Assembly: GCA_030844895.1 (NCBI GenBank)
Contig: JAUTDX010000412.1
Coordinates: forward strand, 1 to 64,000
DNA length: 64,000 nucleotides
Direction: 5' to 3'
Origin: Ambrosia x helenae
Taxonomy: Eukaryota; Streptophyta; Magnoliopsida; Asterales; Asteraceae
A program made the translations under genes and the position numbers. The notes beneath the pieces were generated by a model, which saw only the letters and a list, made by a program, of their open reading frames with translations, did no database searches and was not told the origin of the DNA. Numbering within the stretch: the first letter of the stretch is position 1; every line of letters begins with the position of its first letter. Of this stretch, positions 33,964 to 45,480 are shown piece by piece.

Positions 33964-36139
33964 ACATAATAACAAAAGTGGCATCTATTTTTAAAATATC
34001 TTTCAACATTATTAGGCAATTGATAATGTATTTCAATTTAATGTTAGTATTTTTATATAATTTCATATGTTTAGATGCCTAATAACATAATTCTATTATT
34101 TAATATAAATTAATATCTAAATTATTAAATATCTAATATATAAATTATTAAATACATTATAGAATTATATATCTAAAATACATTATAGTTTAGGCAGTAT
34201 TTAAAATATCTAATATAACTTAACCTTACAACATTGTTTAAGGTTATGCCACATTATTAGATATTCTTTCATGCATGAATTATATTTTTAATATCATAAT
34301 ATTAGAAGACATATCTAATATTAGTAAACAAACAAAAAGACTAAATAACATAACACTTAGCAGATATGTTTAAAGAATAATGGTTACCTTAATCCTTCAA
34401 TGGGATAAAGGCTCTTCCAGGATGATTTCTAAACGGCTGATGCAATCCATCGACTATTAGATCATCTTTTTCCACATGTATCTGTAAGGATATTATCATA
34501 TTAAACGTATTATCGTATTTAACATATGAATCTAAAAACACTTTACTTATTTGATTATAAAATAATTAAGGGTGGTACAATATGATGCTATACCTTTTTA
34601 TTTATTTTTATTATTGGCATTCCAAAGCTGTATGGAGCTCAACCAATTCTTCTTATCTCCCCCACCCTTTTCCTCCCTAATGGCATCCTAAAAAATCATA
34701 TCCCTAATAGAAATGTATGGAGGTCAACCAATTAATAAGCATTTGCACAATTCTTCCGCCAATTCTTCAAATCTTGATTCCACATAATAATAAGCAAACT
34801 GTATTATCAGTTAAATACCTCAATAACACCAACAATTGTTTTATAGTTATAAAAAATAAAAGATAAAACTTATTAGTTATTAGCTGGTAATAGGTAGAAA
34901 GTTGTTATTGGGTCACACCCAAACTAATAACGACACGAACCGTAATATTGCATAGATTCAAACTCTCTCTTTCGCATGCCAATCATCAATTAAAAGTCCA
35001 AGGAAACTGTTAATAAACCAACAAACTTGGGTTCAGTAAAGTTTAGTCACACAAAACTTTATAATCTAATTAAGCCGGCCCTCTTTCCTATGAAACTCTG
35101 TTCACTCTAAACATTATCCGCGACCACCACCTCATCTTTCGATCGTCATTTTGAATGCCATAGTCACCGGATATTTTATAACATATAACATGAATCTTGA
35201 AGTTACTGAAATTCCAAGAAACTGTTTTGCATGTAACATTTCACATTTGAATAACAGTTTCTTCTAAATGAATTTTAATGTCACGTACAGTATACACCTT
35301 TTTCCAACAAAAGTTACCAACTTTGTGTATTTTTTACTCAATGCACACTCTTTTACCTATACCAAATATATATAATAACTTAATTTCTAACCTAAAATAA
35401 TGTGTAACTCTAATATTAACACCTATCATAAAAATTAAAAAAAAATGCATAACTCTAATATCAATATTAAATACCTAACCTAAAACAACCCATAAATCCA
35501 ATGCTAACACCTAATACTTCAACATAAATAAACACTAAAAACCTAGCCGAAACGGTAAACGATACACCCAAAACCTCTAGAAAACTAAAACACACAACTA
35601 ATTAATCAATCAATAAATCAAAACAATCAAAATATAATTATTTAAACAATGAAATCAATTCAATACAATTTTAAGTTCAGATCTGGAATATTATCGGGTG
35701 GTTATGATGAAAGTAGGTGTGGATCGATGGATCTAAGGGTTGCTTAGGTAATTGATGGTTTAGAAAGAGTTCAGTTCGGTTGAAGGTATCCTTGCTGTCT
35801 CTAAATTAAAGAATGGTACTAAATAATTTTTATAATCCGATTTCTATTTTCCAATATCATGATCAATCTGAACGTCTTCCACTTTCCCTTGGAATCCAAC
35901 AAATTAACTGTTACTTAATAACATAAATTAAACAATTGATTTGTTAAGCGTCACATACCAACACCAACAATAAAATTCAATTACACAATTATATGATCCA
36001 AAACTATAGAAACAAAATACCCATAATTTATACCTGCTGTAGCATATTCATAGAGACGGCCACGGCTCGAAAAGACGAAAAGAGCAACCTCAGCATCACA
36101 AAGTACAGACAACTCAAAGGCCTTCTCATGTCATGTGAC
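33964..36139. other. AT-rich Helitron-like interior, no gene
   Basis: Contains motifs shared with the Helitron block at 38030-38740 (AACATTATTAGGCAA, TAATACATTATAGAATTATA variants), so probably Helitron interior. A short exon-like minus piece at about 34400-34490 reads EKDDLIVDGLHQPFRNHPG and RAFIPLKD before a stop; I cannot name it. Confidence 0.4.
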
Positions 36140-36450
36140 AAATTAAAAAAAAACAAATAATAGTATAAAACCTAATCTATTAAAATTAAATTGAGTTATT
36201 TTAGAAAAAAATAATTAATTTTTTTTTTAATTTTTCTCTCTTATGTTTCCTCCCATAATTTTTAAACGTTAATATCTTTTATATACGAGATTTTCTAAAG
36301 AAAAAAATTACACCAAATTAACAAGCGTTTTATTATCTTTCCAACGAGTAGCATAGTGCTATATAAAAAACGGAGAAAAAAAACGACTATTTTTTGTTGG
36401 GTTTCGTTCATACAGGAAAAAAAAAACACAAAGTGTTCAGGTTATTCATT
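36140..36450 (+). mobile_element. Helitron 5'-region fragment
   Basis: Matches 37780-38040 over about 250 bp (including TTTCCTCCCATAATTTTTAA and TATAGCA/TACCATAGTGCTATATAAAA) and the inverted block 11400-11580. Its own TC start is lost or altered. Confidence 0.6.
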
Positions 36451-37076
36451 AATCATGGCAATTGGTATCTAAGTTATAAAAAAACACCATCACACTAAAA
36501 CCATCACCTCTCCCTCTTAAAAAAAAACCGTACCTTCTATCTCTCACGATCACCTCACCCTGTGTTCTTTTTTTGTTTTCAGCAGCCATTCTCACATCCT
36601 TAACAAAACCATGAGGAAGATTATTAAAAAAAACCCATCAGACTTAAACCATCGAAACAATCACCATCCAACCTTCCTCTATCTCTTTCCTCTGAATCAA
36701 TAATCCAACAATTCTCCAACATAACCTCTGCTTCCAAAGAGTAAGCCACCTTCTTCCTCGAATCACACCTAAATTCGTTACTAGAGAGAGGAGATCGAGA
36801 GCTGTATAGAAGAAAGAGAAAGAAAGTGAAGGAAGAGGGAGAGAGAGAGCTGTAAAGAAAGAGAGAGTCGGCACCCTCCTCCTCCGCTGCCCTCCCTCAT
36901 CCGACTCCTCCACCACCCCTAACAACGTTTCCGGCCACATAAGCTACCGTGCCGCCAGATCAGATTCAGTTATCGAATGTTACCACTATCCCTTCATATT
37001 GAATCGGTGGAACCAAAACCGACCCGGGTTCGAACCCGTTAAAGCATCTGAGGAAAAAGACATGTAGGTTAGCTTC

Positions 37077-37088
37077 TTATTCTTATTC

Positions 37089-37173
<85 letters not shown>

Positions 37174-37188
37174 CATCATCATCATCAA
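37077..37188. repeat. (ATT)n then (ATC)n microsatellite
   Basis: About 28 TTA/ATT units followed by five ATC units. Confidence 0.95.
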
Positions 37189-37581
37189 GCGTGTGACGTG
37201 TGGGATTGGAAGTTAAGCCAGATCGTTGATCGGTCCTGCTGTAATAACATATCCTTAGTTCGATGTAACTAATATATGTTTGTGTTATTATCTGTATTTG
37301 TGTATGTGTTTGTTTGTTAGGGTTTTGGGGGATAAGAGGGTACTAGGATTATTCAGAAGGTAGAAGATGTTACCTTTGAAATTGTTATACCCTCATTTAT
37401 TTAAAAACTCTCATTTTTTTATGATTTAAAGTAAGTAGGACCGATGTTGAAAGGTATGTATTGTTGAAAGGTATTTATTACCTTTTATGTTCATAATAAG
37501 AAGAGTGGAAAGAGCAATAGATTGTTTTGAGTGTTGATGATTTGTAGTTCATAAGTTTATGTGTGACATGTTTTGTTGTAG

Positions 37582-37647
37582 ATTTTGGATTTAGAGGAGT
37601 CGATTTCGAAGATGAAGATTATTCATGTGGCAGGGACTAAAGGGGAG
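37582..37647 (+). pseudogene. Folylpolyglutamate synthase exon fragment
   Basis: A 66-bp open exon with AG before it and GT after it encodes ILDLEESISKMKIIHVAGT then KGE. Plant FPGS, which adds glutamates to folates, has LDLEESIS+.K.IHVAGTKGKGS here, the start of the ATP-binding P-loop. The K of the GKGS loop is E. No other FPGS exon is recognisable next to it; 36950-37070 may be another piece but I cannot confirm it. It lies between the Helitron block at 36140 and the Helitron start at 37676, which suggests transposon capture. Confidence 0.6.
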
Positions 37648-37675
37648 GTAATGTGTTGGTAGTTTGGTTTGATCA

Positions 37676-38745
37676 TCTATACATATAATAAACCAAAGCC
37701 ATTTTAATGACATGGCATTCAAAGAGGCATTCTACTCTTTGAGTGTGCCATGTGTCATCCCATGTGGCATTGAGATATTTTAGGAAAAAAATAATTTAAA
37801 AACAAAATTAGATTTTTCTCTCTTATGTTTCCTCCCATAATTTTTAAACGTTAATATCTTTTATATACGAGATTTTTTAAAGAAAAAAATTACATCAAAT
37901 TAACGAGCGTTTTATTATTTTTCCAACGAGTACCATAGTGCTATATAAAAAACGGAGAAAACAAACGACTATTTTTTGTTGAGTTTTGTTCAAACAGGAA
38001 AAAAAACACAAAGTGTTCAGGTAAATCATTAATCATGTATAGGCAAGTCACTAATTATGTTCAAATCAGTAAATATGAATTCTATTTTCAACATGCGTTA
38101 GCATGGGAGTTATACATTGTTTTAGGATAGATATTAATATTAGAGTTATACATTGTTTAAGGTTAAGCGTTAACATTGGAGATATATTTTTAATTGTTTT
38201 AGGTTAGCTGCTACCCGAAGCTTTCATGCATGTAACTGTAAAGCGCATCATTCTATTTCATATGTAAGGGTCATTATTAAATTGAACATAATTCTATAAT
38301 TGCCTATACATTATAGAATATTTAAAAATACTAAATGGATTATTTTAAATATCTAAAATAATGTATTTTAAATGCATATGAAATAGAATGTATTAAATGG
38401 ATTATTTTAAAGCCAATGTATTTTAGAGTAACCTAAAATAATTAAAATTATGTATTTACAATCTAAAATATTCTATAATGTATTTACATTAATACATTAT
38501 AGAATTATATCTAATAGAATTATGTATGTTATTATATCTATTTTTAGAATGAAATTATATTAAATACATTATTTTAAACATTATTAGGCAATCTTTTCCT
38601 AATACATTATAGAATTATACTATAATTAAAATTATGTATTTAATATCTAATAGAATTATGTATGTTTTTATATCTATTTTTAGAATGAAATTATATTAAA
38701 TACATTATTTTAAACATTATTAGGCAATCTTTCATGTGGAGATCA
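37676..38745 (+). mobile_element. Helitron with clear 5' end, 3' end not found
   Basis: TCTATACATATAATAAACCA after host A, then TGACATGGCATTCAAAGAGG and TTGAGTGTGCCATGTG, the same start as at 30364. Interior matches 36140-36450. The segment 38208-38270 (GCTACCCGAAGCTTTCATGC onward) is inverted at 38900-38960 inside the neighbouring Helitron end. No hairpin-CTAG in this orientation is seen before the next Helitron start at 38746, so the 3' part is truncated or displaced. Confidence 0.6.
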
Positions 38746-38840
38746 TCTATCAATTATAATAAATCAAAGCCTAAAAATTTTAGGCTAAAATCTCACGTGA
38801 CACTCAAAAGGCCTTGAGTGTACTGTGTCATACCATATCA
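38746..38840 (+). mobile_element. Second Helitron 5' end
   Basis: TCTATCAATTATAATAAATC follows host A, with an internal GCCTAAAAATTTTAGGC palindrome. It is cut at 38841 by the CTAG end of a reverse Helitron. Confidence 0.5.
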
Positions 38841-38970
38841 CTAGATTATACCCCGGAAAAGTCCCGGGCTTGAAAAATCTAATATGACATATTAATTTTA
38901 CATATGAAATAGAATGATGCGCTTTACAGTTACATGCATAAAAGCTTCGGGTAGCAGCGGGTCAGCCCAA
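38841..38970 (-). mobile_element. Reverse Helitron 3' terminus
   Basis: Minus-strand hairpin CCCGGGACTTTTCCGGGG, TATAAT, CTAG, host T; on plus A|CTAG at 38840-38844. The family match continues to about 38970. The corresponding 5' end to the right was not found. Confidence 0.65.
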
Positions 38971-39439
38971 AAAACCCAGTCCAAGACATTGCCCATTCCC
39001 TCAGTTCGTGAAGTGTAAGATTTCGGCTCGGTTGACAGTCCCATCCTGCCCTAACCAGACCTGGTTTTATGTTTTTTTTTTCATATTGGTATAAATATTT
39101 AACCATTTAATACAAAAAGTTAAAGTTGCCAAAATGTATTAAACAAAAAGAGGTACTTAAAACTTTTAAATACAACACTTTTAGCAATTTAAGTTTATAA
39201 AAAAAAAATTTAAACCCTAAGTGGGCCCAACGACAGATTTTTTAAATTTCCGGGTTCGGGCCAGGGACCAATTGTGCAAATTCTATACCACAAAAGTTAA
39301 TATAATAAATGATTTACCCAATAATCAGCCGAGGGATAATGTAGCGCACTTGCCCCATTATGCATGAGTCAAAGCCATATTGAACCTATATTAGAAATGA
39401 TTAGTGCGATGCCAATAACCTATAACTCAATATCGATTT

Positions 39440-39700
39440 ATTAAAATCCGTATATGCTTACAAAAGAAACATACCCAAATCCAGAAGAAGAATGCAATCT
39501 CAAATGCATTTTGAAAGAGGATGAAATGTATGAAAAAAAGCACAATTTTGGGGCGGTGAAACCAAAAATGATCATCTGATGGTTGCACAACTAACTCGCC
39601 TTCTATGGCTACATGTTTCTCAGCAACCTCATGAGCTAACTGAATTATCGTGTTATCATTTCCGAAAGCTAGATTAGTTTTCCAACATGACAACCAAAGA
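39440..39700 (-). pseudogene. Unassigned coding-like fragment downstream of the RIC gene
   Basis: Minus frame ILWLSCWKTNLAFGNDNTI continues IQLAHEVAEKHVAIEGELV then VQPSDDHFWFHRPKI. Composition and length look exonic but I cannot place it. Copy A of the 790-bp duplication starts inside it, right after NDNTI. It has no recognisable start or partner exons. Confidence 0.3.
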
Positions 39701-40435
39701 ATCTAACTTTTTTACATGTTGATTCCTTGTTGTATATTCCCAACTAGGAGATAAAATTACAAACTAAGACACAAAAATATATTTAAAAATGAGAAAAGAA
39801 AAACAATAAAGGTTTGCATTTTGTGCCACTACTTCAATTTCACACTCACACCTACATGAAAAATATATCCTTAATTCCTTATTATTATGCTTCATATATA
39901 TTTTAAACTTTCTTCTCACATCATATTCCCGTTACCTTTTAAAAACTTTGGTTGTCAAATGAGTGGAACCGTCTTATGTTTTTGGGGTCACTTAATTTAC
40001 ATAACCTCTGTGTTAGCCTTTGACTTTGCCTTTAGAGCACGGGGTAATGACTTTGATAATGGGGTTGACATTGGCGAGCATGTTGACTTTGACTTTTTAC
40101 GTCTTTGTTTTTTGGGTATATCGGGAAGGTCTACTGGTGGCAGTTCGCTAAGCATATCATCTGTAGTCCGTCTTCCCATCGCTTCTCCACAATCTACTCA
40201 ATATATAGACAAAACCAGCACTTTTGTTATTATCAAGCATATCACGTACGTGAGAGGCGTTCCATTGTGACAACCAAATAAGCTTTATTGCTACGTCTAT
40301 TAAACTTTTCATGACATCTTCATCTGTTTGGTTGTTTTACGTATCAGCCTCTTAAAAAGTTAAATTACAACCAATTTTGACCCAAAATACATGTGACGTC
40401 TAAAGCTCGATCATGATGTATTTTCCATTTAAAAT
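39646..40435. repeat. 790-bp direct duplication, copy B (in the RIC gene)
   Basis: The donor-like copy: it spans from the fragment downstream of the RIC stop codon, through exon 4, into intron 3. The offset to copy A is 6472 bp. Confidence 0.9.
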
Positions 40436-41853
40436 CAAGGATCTAGTGGCTAGAATTAGCTGATTAAACAAAAAATACGTAAGTATTGGGAACATAACAA
40501 AAATAATAATTGTTGCTTTGAAGAATTGTTTTGGATTATATCATGTGTGGGTTCATGGTTTTTTAAAATTAAAAGCAAAAAGGTCTTGTGACATACAAAG
40601 CCAAATCTCTTTGAGTCAAGAATCTTAGGTAAACACCAATTCTCGAAAGTGTATTTGAGTCACTTTTTTAATAGTACAAGTCATGTTGGTAATGGTACAA
40701 CTCATTTTTCCATTGATACAACAACTTTCAATTATTGTAGACAAACTAAGAGACAAAATCTATCTTTACTCCAAGAAAATTTTCCAAACCCGTGAAATGG
40801 CCCACGTTTACCTCTAAACTTGTTTCAAAAATGAAATCAATCACAACCGACATTGTATCATTATTCTATTTATTATATTATTATTTAAGAGAGTAATGAT
40901 CAAGAAATTTAAATGTGAAATGGAATAAAATGAGGCTAAAATAAGTAATAAAATCAATCAAAGATAAATTGATATAATGGAAACATTTATCGTTCATCAA
41001 TTACCATAATTTATTGAATACTTACTCCATCTACTAAACTTGTTACAATTTATGGCCTATTTAATATATATTAATATATACACACGACAAGTAACGTAGT
41101 TAAAAAGCTCATCAAGACATAGTTTCTACTTTCTAGTTTCTACCATTGGTAAATTTTAGTTAAAAAATGTTAGCTTTTTTTAACCAGAAACTCATATCTA
41201 ACATACATAATTTCAAAGAAATTAAATTAACACTTTCTTTGTTGGTTTTGGTGTTTTATGAAGTTCAATTTTCTCAACCAAAAAAAAAAAAAAAAATCTC
41301 TTTGTTCTAATAATAATGATTAATTTATGGAGGATGGGGATGATCATCAACCACACCGTATGGCAGTAATACTAACATATTGTTCAAATAATAATGATTA
41401 ATTTGCTAATAAAATACCTTGAGAAGACCATGTGGACATAGCAGAACCAGAAAGAGCAATGGAAGTTGATGCAAACTCAGTGGCTGTCTTGAATTCATTC
41501 ATCTGAAATAAATTCAAAAAATAAATATATATTAGTTTCATGAAGAAAAAAAAAAGAGAAAAAAAAAACAAGTAAAATGACAAAAGTACCCAAGATGGAG
41601 CAGTGCCTGATGATCCATCCCAACCAACATGAGCAAGATGCTTAACATCAGTTGGGTACCCAATCTCCATCTCACGCTCCTTCACAACTACAGTATATAA
41701 AAGAATCATCCACATTAAAATTAACAATAATTGAAGAGAAAAAAACCCCCCTGATTTTCAGTTTAAAGTTAGATACAGAGAGATGTGATTATTACCAAAG
41801 ACCCGGGGGAAGAACTTGAAGCCTTTAAAAACCCTTTTAATTTTGGTGACCAT
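39997..41853 (-). CDS. CRIB-motif (RIC) protein, ROP GTPase effector
   Basis: Four coding exons on minus: 41796-41853, 41590-41687, 41418-41502 and 39997-40193. All borders are GT-AG and the phases fit, giving 145 residues. It starts MVTKIKRVFKGFKFF, a basic N-terminus as in the RIC10 type. Exon 2 holds the CRIB motif EIGYPTDVKHLAHVGWDG with both histidines and the GWDG, then SSGTAPSW. Exon 3 has MNEFKTATEFASTS. Exon 4 has a LPPVDLPDIPKK stretch and a Lys/Ser-rich tail, ending at TAA. RIC proteins bind active ROP (Rho of plants) GTPases at the plasma membrane and pass signals to actin, microtubules and calcium. A 5' UTR intron (41856-41998) ends 2 bp before the ATG. Intron 3 is 1.2 kb. A MITE sits about 370 bp upstream of the ATG. 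No defects are seen, so this is the best-supported active gene here. Confidence 0.88.
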
Positions 41854-41855
41854 TC

Positions 41856-41998
41856 CTAAAGAAAGAAAGAAACTACAAGGGAAACGTAACCTTTTGCCTA
41901 TGTCAAGCATTTTGTCAAACAGTTAGCGTGCATTCCATGATTCCAGTCACTTATTCAATTCATCAAAAAAGCACAATAACAATAGAGATGAATCGTAC
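41856..41998 (-). other. 5' UTR intron of the RIC gene
   Basis: Minus donor AAAAG|GTACGATTC and acceptor TTTCTTTCTTTAG|GA before ATG, with a good pyrimidine tract. Length 143 bp. Confidence 0.55.
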
Positions 41999-42218
41999 CT
42001 TTTCTTCACAGGGTGTTTTTTCACATGCATTGAAATGGAGATAAACCCTGTCGATGAATATCAAGAGCAGAGGGAAATCAAGAAAAAAGGAAACGAAATT
42101 TGAGAAAGAAAAAAGAAAGCCCTTTCGTAAACTAATAATTCTTTTTTGTTGTTGTTGTTGTTGCTGAAATGGAGGTCTAATTTTAGATTTAGAAAAAGAG
42201 GGTGTTTGAATGGAAGAT

Positions 42219-42497
42219 GGAAGTTTGTTTGGTTGAAGGAGCTGTAAGCTTTTAGGTTTGAGAAAAAGCTCTACTAACTACAAGCATTTAATTAGTAAAT
42301 GACACAAATACTCATTATATTTTAAAAATAAAATAAAAACCTTCTTTACAAGCTTTTAATTATGCTCATTTTGGTCATTTTATACATTCTATTAAAGGCT
42401 TCAGCTACTCTGCCGAACACCAAAATATATTTAAAAAGCTTCAAGCTACCAGCTTACAACTACCAATCACTAGCTACTTTTGCCAAACATACCCTTT
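42219..42497. mobile_element. MITE in the RIC promoter region
   Basis: Inverted ends: GTTTGTTTGGTTGAAGGAGC on the left and complement TATGTTTGGCAAAAGTAGCT on the right, with inner AAGCTTTT/AAAAAGCTT pairs. The TIR style fits hAT-type or similar MITEs. Target duplication is unclear. Confidence 0.45.
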
Positions 42498-43154
42498 ATA
42501 ATCACAAAAAATAAATCACTAAACAAGTTTAGAACTTTTCAAGTTTTACCCTCTAAATTCCTTGGTTTTAAAGCCAATACAATTTTTTTTAAAGAAAATT
42601 ATGTATACTTTGAAACTGAGAGGCTATTGTACAAAAGCTCCTTAAAATACAAAGTGTAAGAAGCAATCTTAACCATCGATCTGTGTTTTAATCAAAATCA
42701 TCCTAAATTAATTACCCAGGCGTGTTTTTAGTTTCAGTTAACAAGAGAATGACAAATTAGACAAATTGCGAGTATAATAATTTGAATTTTTTTAATAATC
42801 GCGCCCAAATCATAGCAATCGTTCTAAAAAATTTTAATTAAACCGCCCAAATCTCATTAATTCTTGAGAACGATTACATTTACAGACAATCGATAGATTT
42901 GCAATTCTCATTTCATAACAAGCGATCAATCGATTTGCTCTGAAACATGCTCTGTTTTTTAAACAAAAAAAATAGAGAATGATACTGATGTTGAAAAAAC
43001 ACTCCAAAATAAAAGAATAATTATCTAAACGTAAATGAATAAGATGAAATGTATAAACGTGTGTTATCGTTATAAAAAACTTTTATGAACGCAGGTTCTG
43101 TTTTCAAACGAAAAAACAAAGCATGGTTAATAAAAACAGAGCTACAAAAAAAAA
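42498..43154. other. Intergenic, nothing recognised
   Basis: AT-rich; no coding or repeat structure that I can support. Confidence 0.5.
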
Positions 43155-43525
43155 CTAAAAAATGCACCCATAAAACGCATTAATAAAAACAAAAACGCAT
43201 CCATAAAATAATAAAATGCACCCATAAAAATCATAAAACGCACCCATAAAATAATAAAATGCACCCATAAAAATCATAAAACGCACCCATAAAAATCATA
43301 AAACGCACCTTCATCTCTCAAAGGCAGAACAACAAAAAAAGCATTCAAAGACCTGCACCCATAAAACGCACTCATAAAAACATAAAACTCACTCATAAAA
43401 TCATTAAACGCACCCATAAAATCATAAAACGCACCCATAAAAAAAACACATGCTACCTTGATCGTCGTTTTTATGTAATCACCCATAAAATTATAAAACG
43501 CACCCATAAAATCATAAAACGCACC
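43155..43525. repeat. Minisatellite, ~20-22 bp unit CGCACCCATAAAATCATAAAA
   Basis: About 14 imperfect units of CACCCATAAAA(A)TCATAAAACG, broken once by a unique stretch (43305-43345). Minus frames made of FYDFMGAF repeats are artefacts. Confidence 0.85.
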
Positions 43526-44400
43526 TTATCTTCATATTCTTATTGATCATCAAAAATCTTCTTCTTCTTCATTCTGTCCACTACCTCAATGATCATAGTT
43601 TTTCAGTAAACAGATATAATCAACATATAAAACTAAATCACTCAAGGGATCAACACTCATTATCAATTGTGAACAAACGTTATAAAAATGAATGAAAAAA
43701 CATAGCCTCAGATGAACCGTGATTAGATTTTTGAATAAGGTAAGAAATAATGATCGAATATTGTGAAATCAGTTATAAAACATTTGAATTCATATTTAAC
43801 GATAAAACAGAGATTGTATTATTACGTGATTAAATGAGGGATGAAAAAGTTTATAATACCCTTGAATTGGCTTCAGATGTTATAACCGCCAAATTACATG
43901 TGGCCAATTTTAATGGCTTTCTACACATTGTAGGTTAAGATACGTTGTACCAAATGTTTTCTCTATTTTATAATATGTTTGTAGAAACCCATGTTAAACC
44001 CTACAGAAAACTGACATACCAAAGACCAAACATCTTATCCGAAATCAGATGTTCTTCACAATGAAATAAAGATTTGATGAAATATGTTATGTGGCTTTAG
44101 ACTGTTAGTATGTGTACTAAGGTTAAAACGAGCTAGTAAATTATAGAAAAAGGTTAGATGAAGATATGTTACTACCTCATGCCACTTTTATATATTACTA
44201 TCAAGAACCTCAATTATTTAAAATTTATGATTTAAAAGAAAAGAAAAGAATACAAAGACTCAAAGAAGAAAGGATTGCATTTTCATTCAACATAAATAAC
44301 TGGGCTACTGTTTTGATTTAGTTTTGTTTGGGAAAACTTGGATCAAGTTATGCTTTGTGGGGTTGAAGGTCTTCTCATTTTGGTCATTTGGTGTATTGTA
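43526..44400. other. Intergenic, nothing recognised
   Basis: AT-rich flank of the LTR retrotransposon; ends with its left target duplication TATAT (44401-44405). Confidence 0.5.
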
Positions 44401-44405
44401 TATAT

Positions 44406-44740
44406 TATTGGAGATAATTCCTCCTCTTAGTTTTCCTCCACCATGACTCAAGCTCCATGATTCAAGCTCCATTATTTAGCTCTCCATGATTTGTGCCCAA
44501 GATTAGCCATTTTCCTATTTTATGTACTTTCACTTTATGTATTTATAGGAGATAGTTTTCTCCTTTAGATTGTACCAAAATATTACAATAAAACATCTTT
44601 TCATATTCTCTCTACATTTCTTGTACCAACAACCACCTTGCCATTTTGAGAGTCGTTGGCTAGTTACCGAGCCGCCTCCGGCCACAAGGCCAAACCAACA
44701 AACCTAACCCAAACCAAATCGCTTCCGCTAGATTTCTACA
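44406..44740 (+). repeat. 5' LTR
   Basis: 335 bp, starts TATTGGAGATAATTCC, ends GATTTCTACA; holds a TATTTATA box near 44540. Confidence 0.95.
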
Positions 44741-44752
44741 TGGTATCAGAGC
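44741..44752 (+). other. Primer-binding site (tRNA-Met)
   Basis: TGGTATCAGAGC directly after the 5' LTR, the usual initiator-tRNA-Met complement of plant LTR elements. Confidence 0.95.
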
Positions 44753-44882
44753 GGGTCACTATCCTGCTCGGAAAAAAAACTACCGGACATCTTCCGCAAA
44801 CCACCTTCATCATTATCATCAACCAAAAATCGCACCGCAACCTATAACACACCACTGACCACAAAAAAAAAACTCAAAAAAA

Positions 44883-45038
44883 ATGAAGGTCACCTTCCTT
44901 CACCTCCTTTCGTTGCTCCTTTCTGCCGCCGGTGTTGCATTCCGACGTCAGATTCCGGCGAACATCAAGGTATTATCATATAAACACCATGAGCCAAATC
45001 ATCCCAATCGGTTGCAGCAACTATCATATCCTCCATAA
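44883..45038 (+). CDS. 51-residue ORF with signal-peptide-like start
   Basis: MKVTFLHLLSLLLSAAGVAF is a hydrophobic leader-like start, then RRQIPANIK and a short tail. A GT follows ANIK (AAG|GTATTA), so this could be a captured first exon read into intron-like sequence. No family recognised; it is the only plus-strand ORF of note in the retrotransposon interior. Confidence 0.3.
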   Translation: MKVTFLHLLSLLLSAAGVAFRRQIPANIKVLSYKHHEPNHPNRLQQLSYPP

Positions 45039-45145
45039 TAATAAGGATAACCATTGGGATAATAAACCAATGATGGATCCATGAAATCACAAGTCAAAGG
45101 AGTCACAACCTTATTGGTATGTTTAGAGGGTGGTTTTCTTGAGAT
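44990..45145 (-). pseudogene. Captured fragment resembling a plant ECT (YTH-domain) protein
   Basis: Minus frame KPPSKHTNKVVTPLTC then DFMDPSLVYYPNGYPYYYGG and YDSCCNRLG, stop. The DP..YY.PNGYP.YYYGGYD pattern is typical of the N-terminal Tyr/Gly-rich region of plant ECT m6A-reader proteins, which normally continue .NEWDDY.RY. Only this piece is present and it is antisense to the retrotransposon. Confidence 0.4.
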
Positions 45146-45480
45146 CAAAGAAGCAAAAAGGGGTATGGATAAAAGAAGTAAAAAAAAAGAAGGGGGGTTA
45201 GATATTACAATATTGAGGAGGAAGTGAAGATGGTGGATTCTTGAGAAAGATGTAAACAGATGAAGGAAAGAATAACATTCCTTTGATGTTAATGGGGATA
45301 AAAAAAAATATTAATAATAATAAAAAAAGGGTGACGGGTCTTGGGTAAAAAAAAAAAGGGAGGCAAAATATTTTTTTTTAATTTAAAAAAAAAAGGAGGG
45401 CAAAGGTTAGTGGTGGAGTGATGAAGAAGATACAAGCATGACAAAAGAGCAAGATGGAGAGGAACGAAGACCAACTAAAA

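Noticed and set aside
36990..37060. CGGGTTCGAACCCG, looks like a tRNA T-arm
   Set aside because: Perfect short palindrome only; the rest of a tRNA is absent.
33174..40435. 790-bp repeats as LTRs of a 7.3-kb retrotransposon
   Set aside because: No TG...CA tips, no PBS or PPT at the borders, no target duplication, and the repeat contains a host exon.
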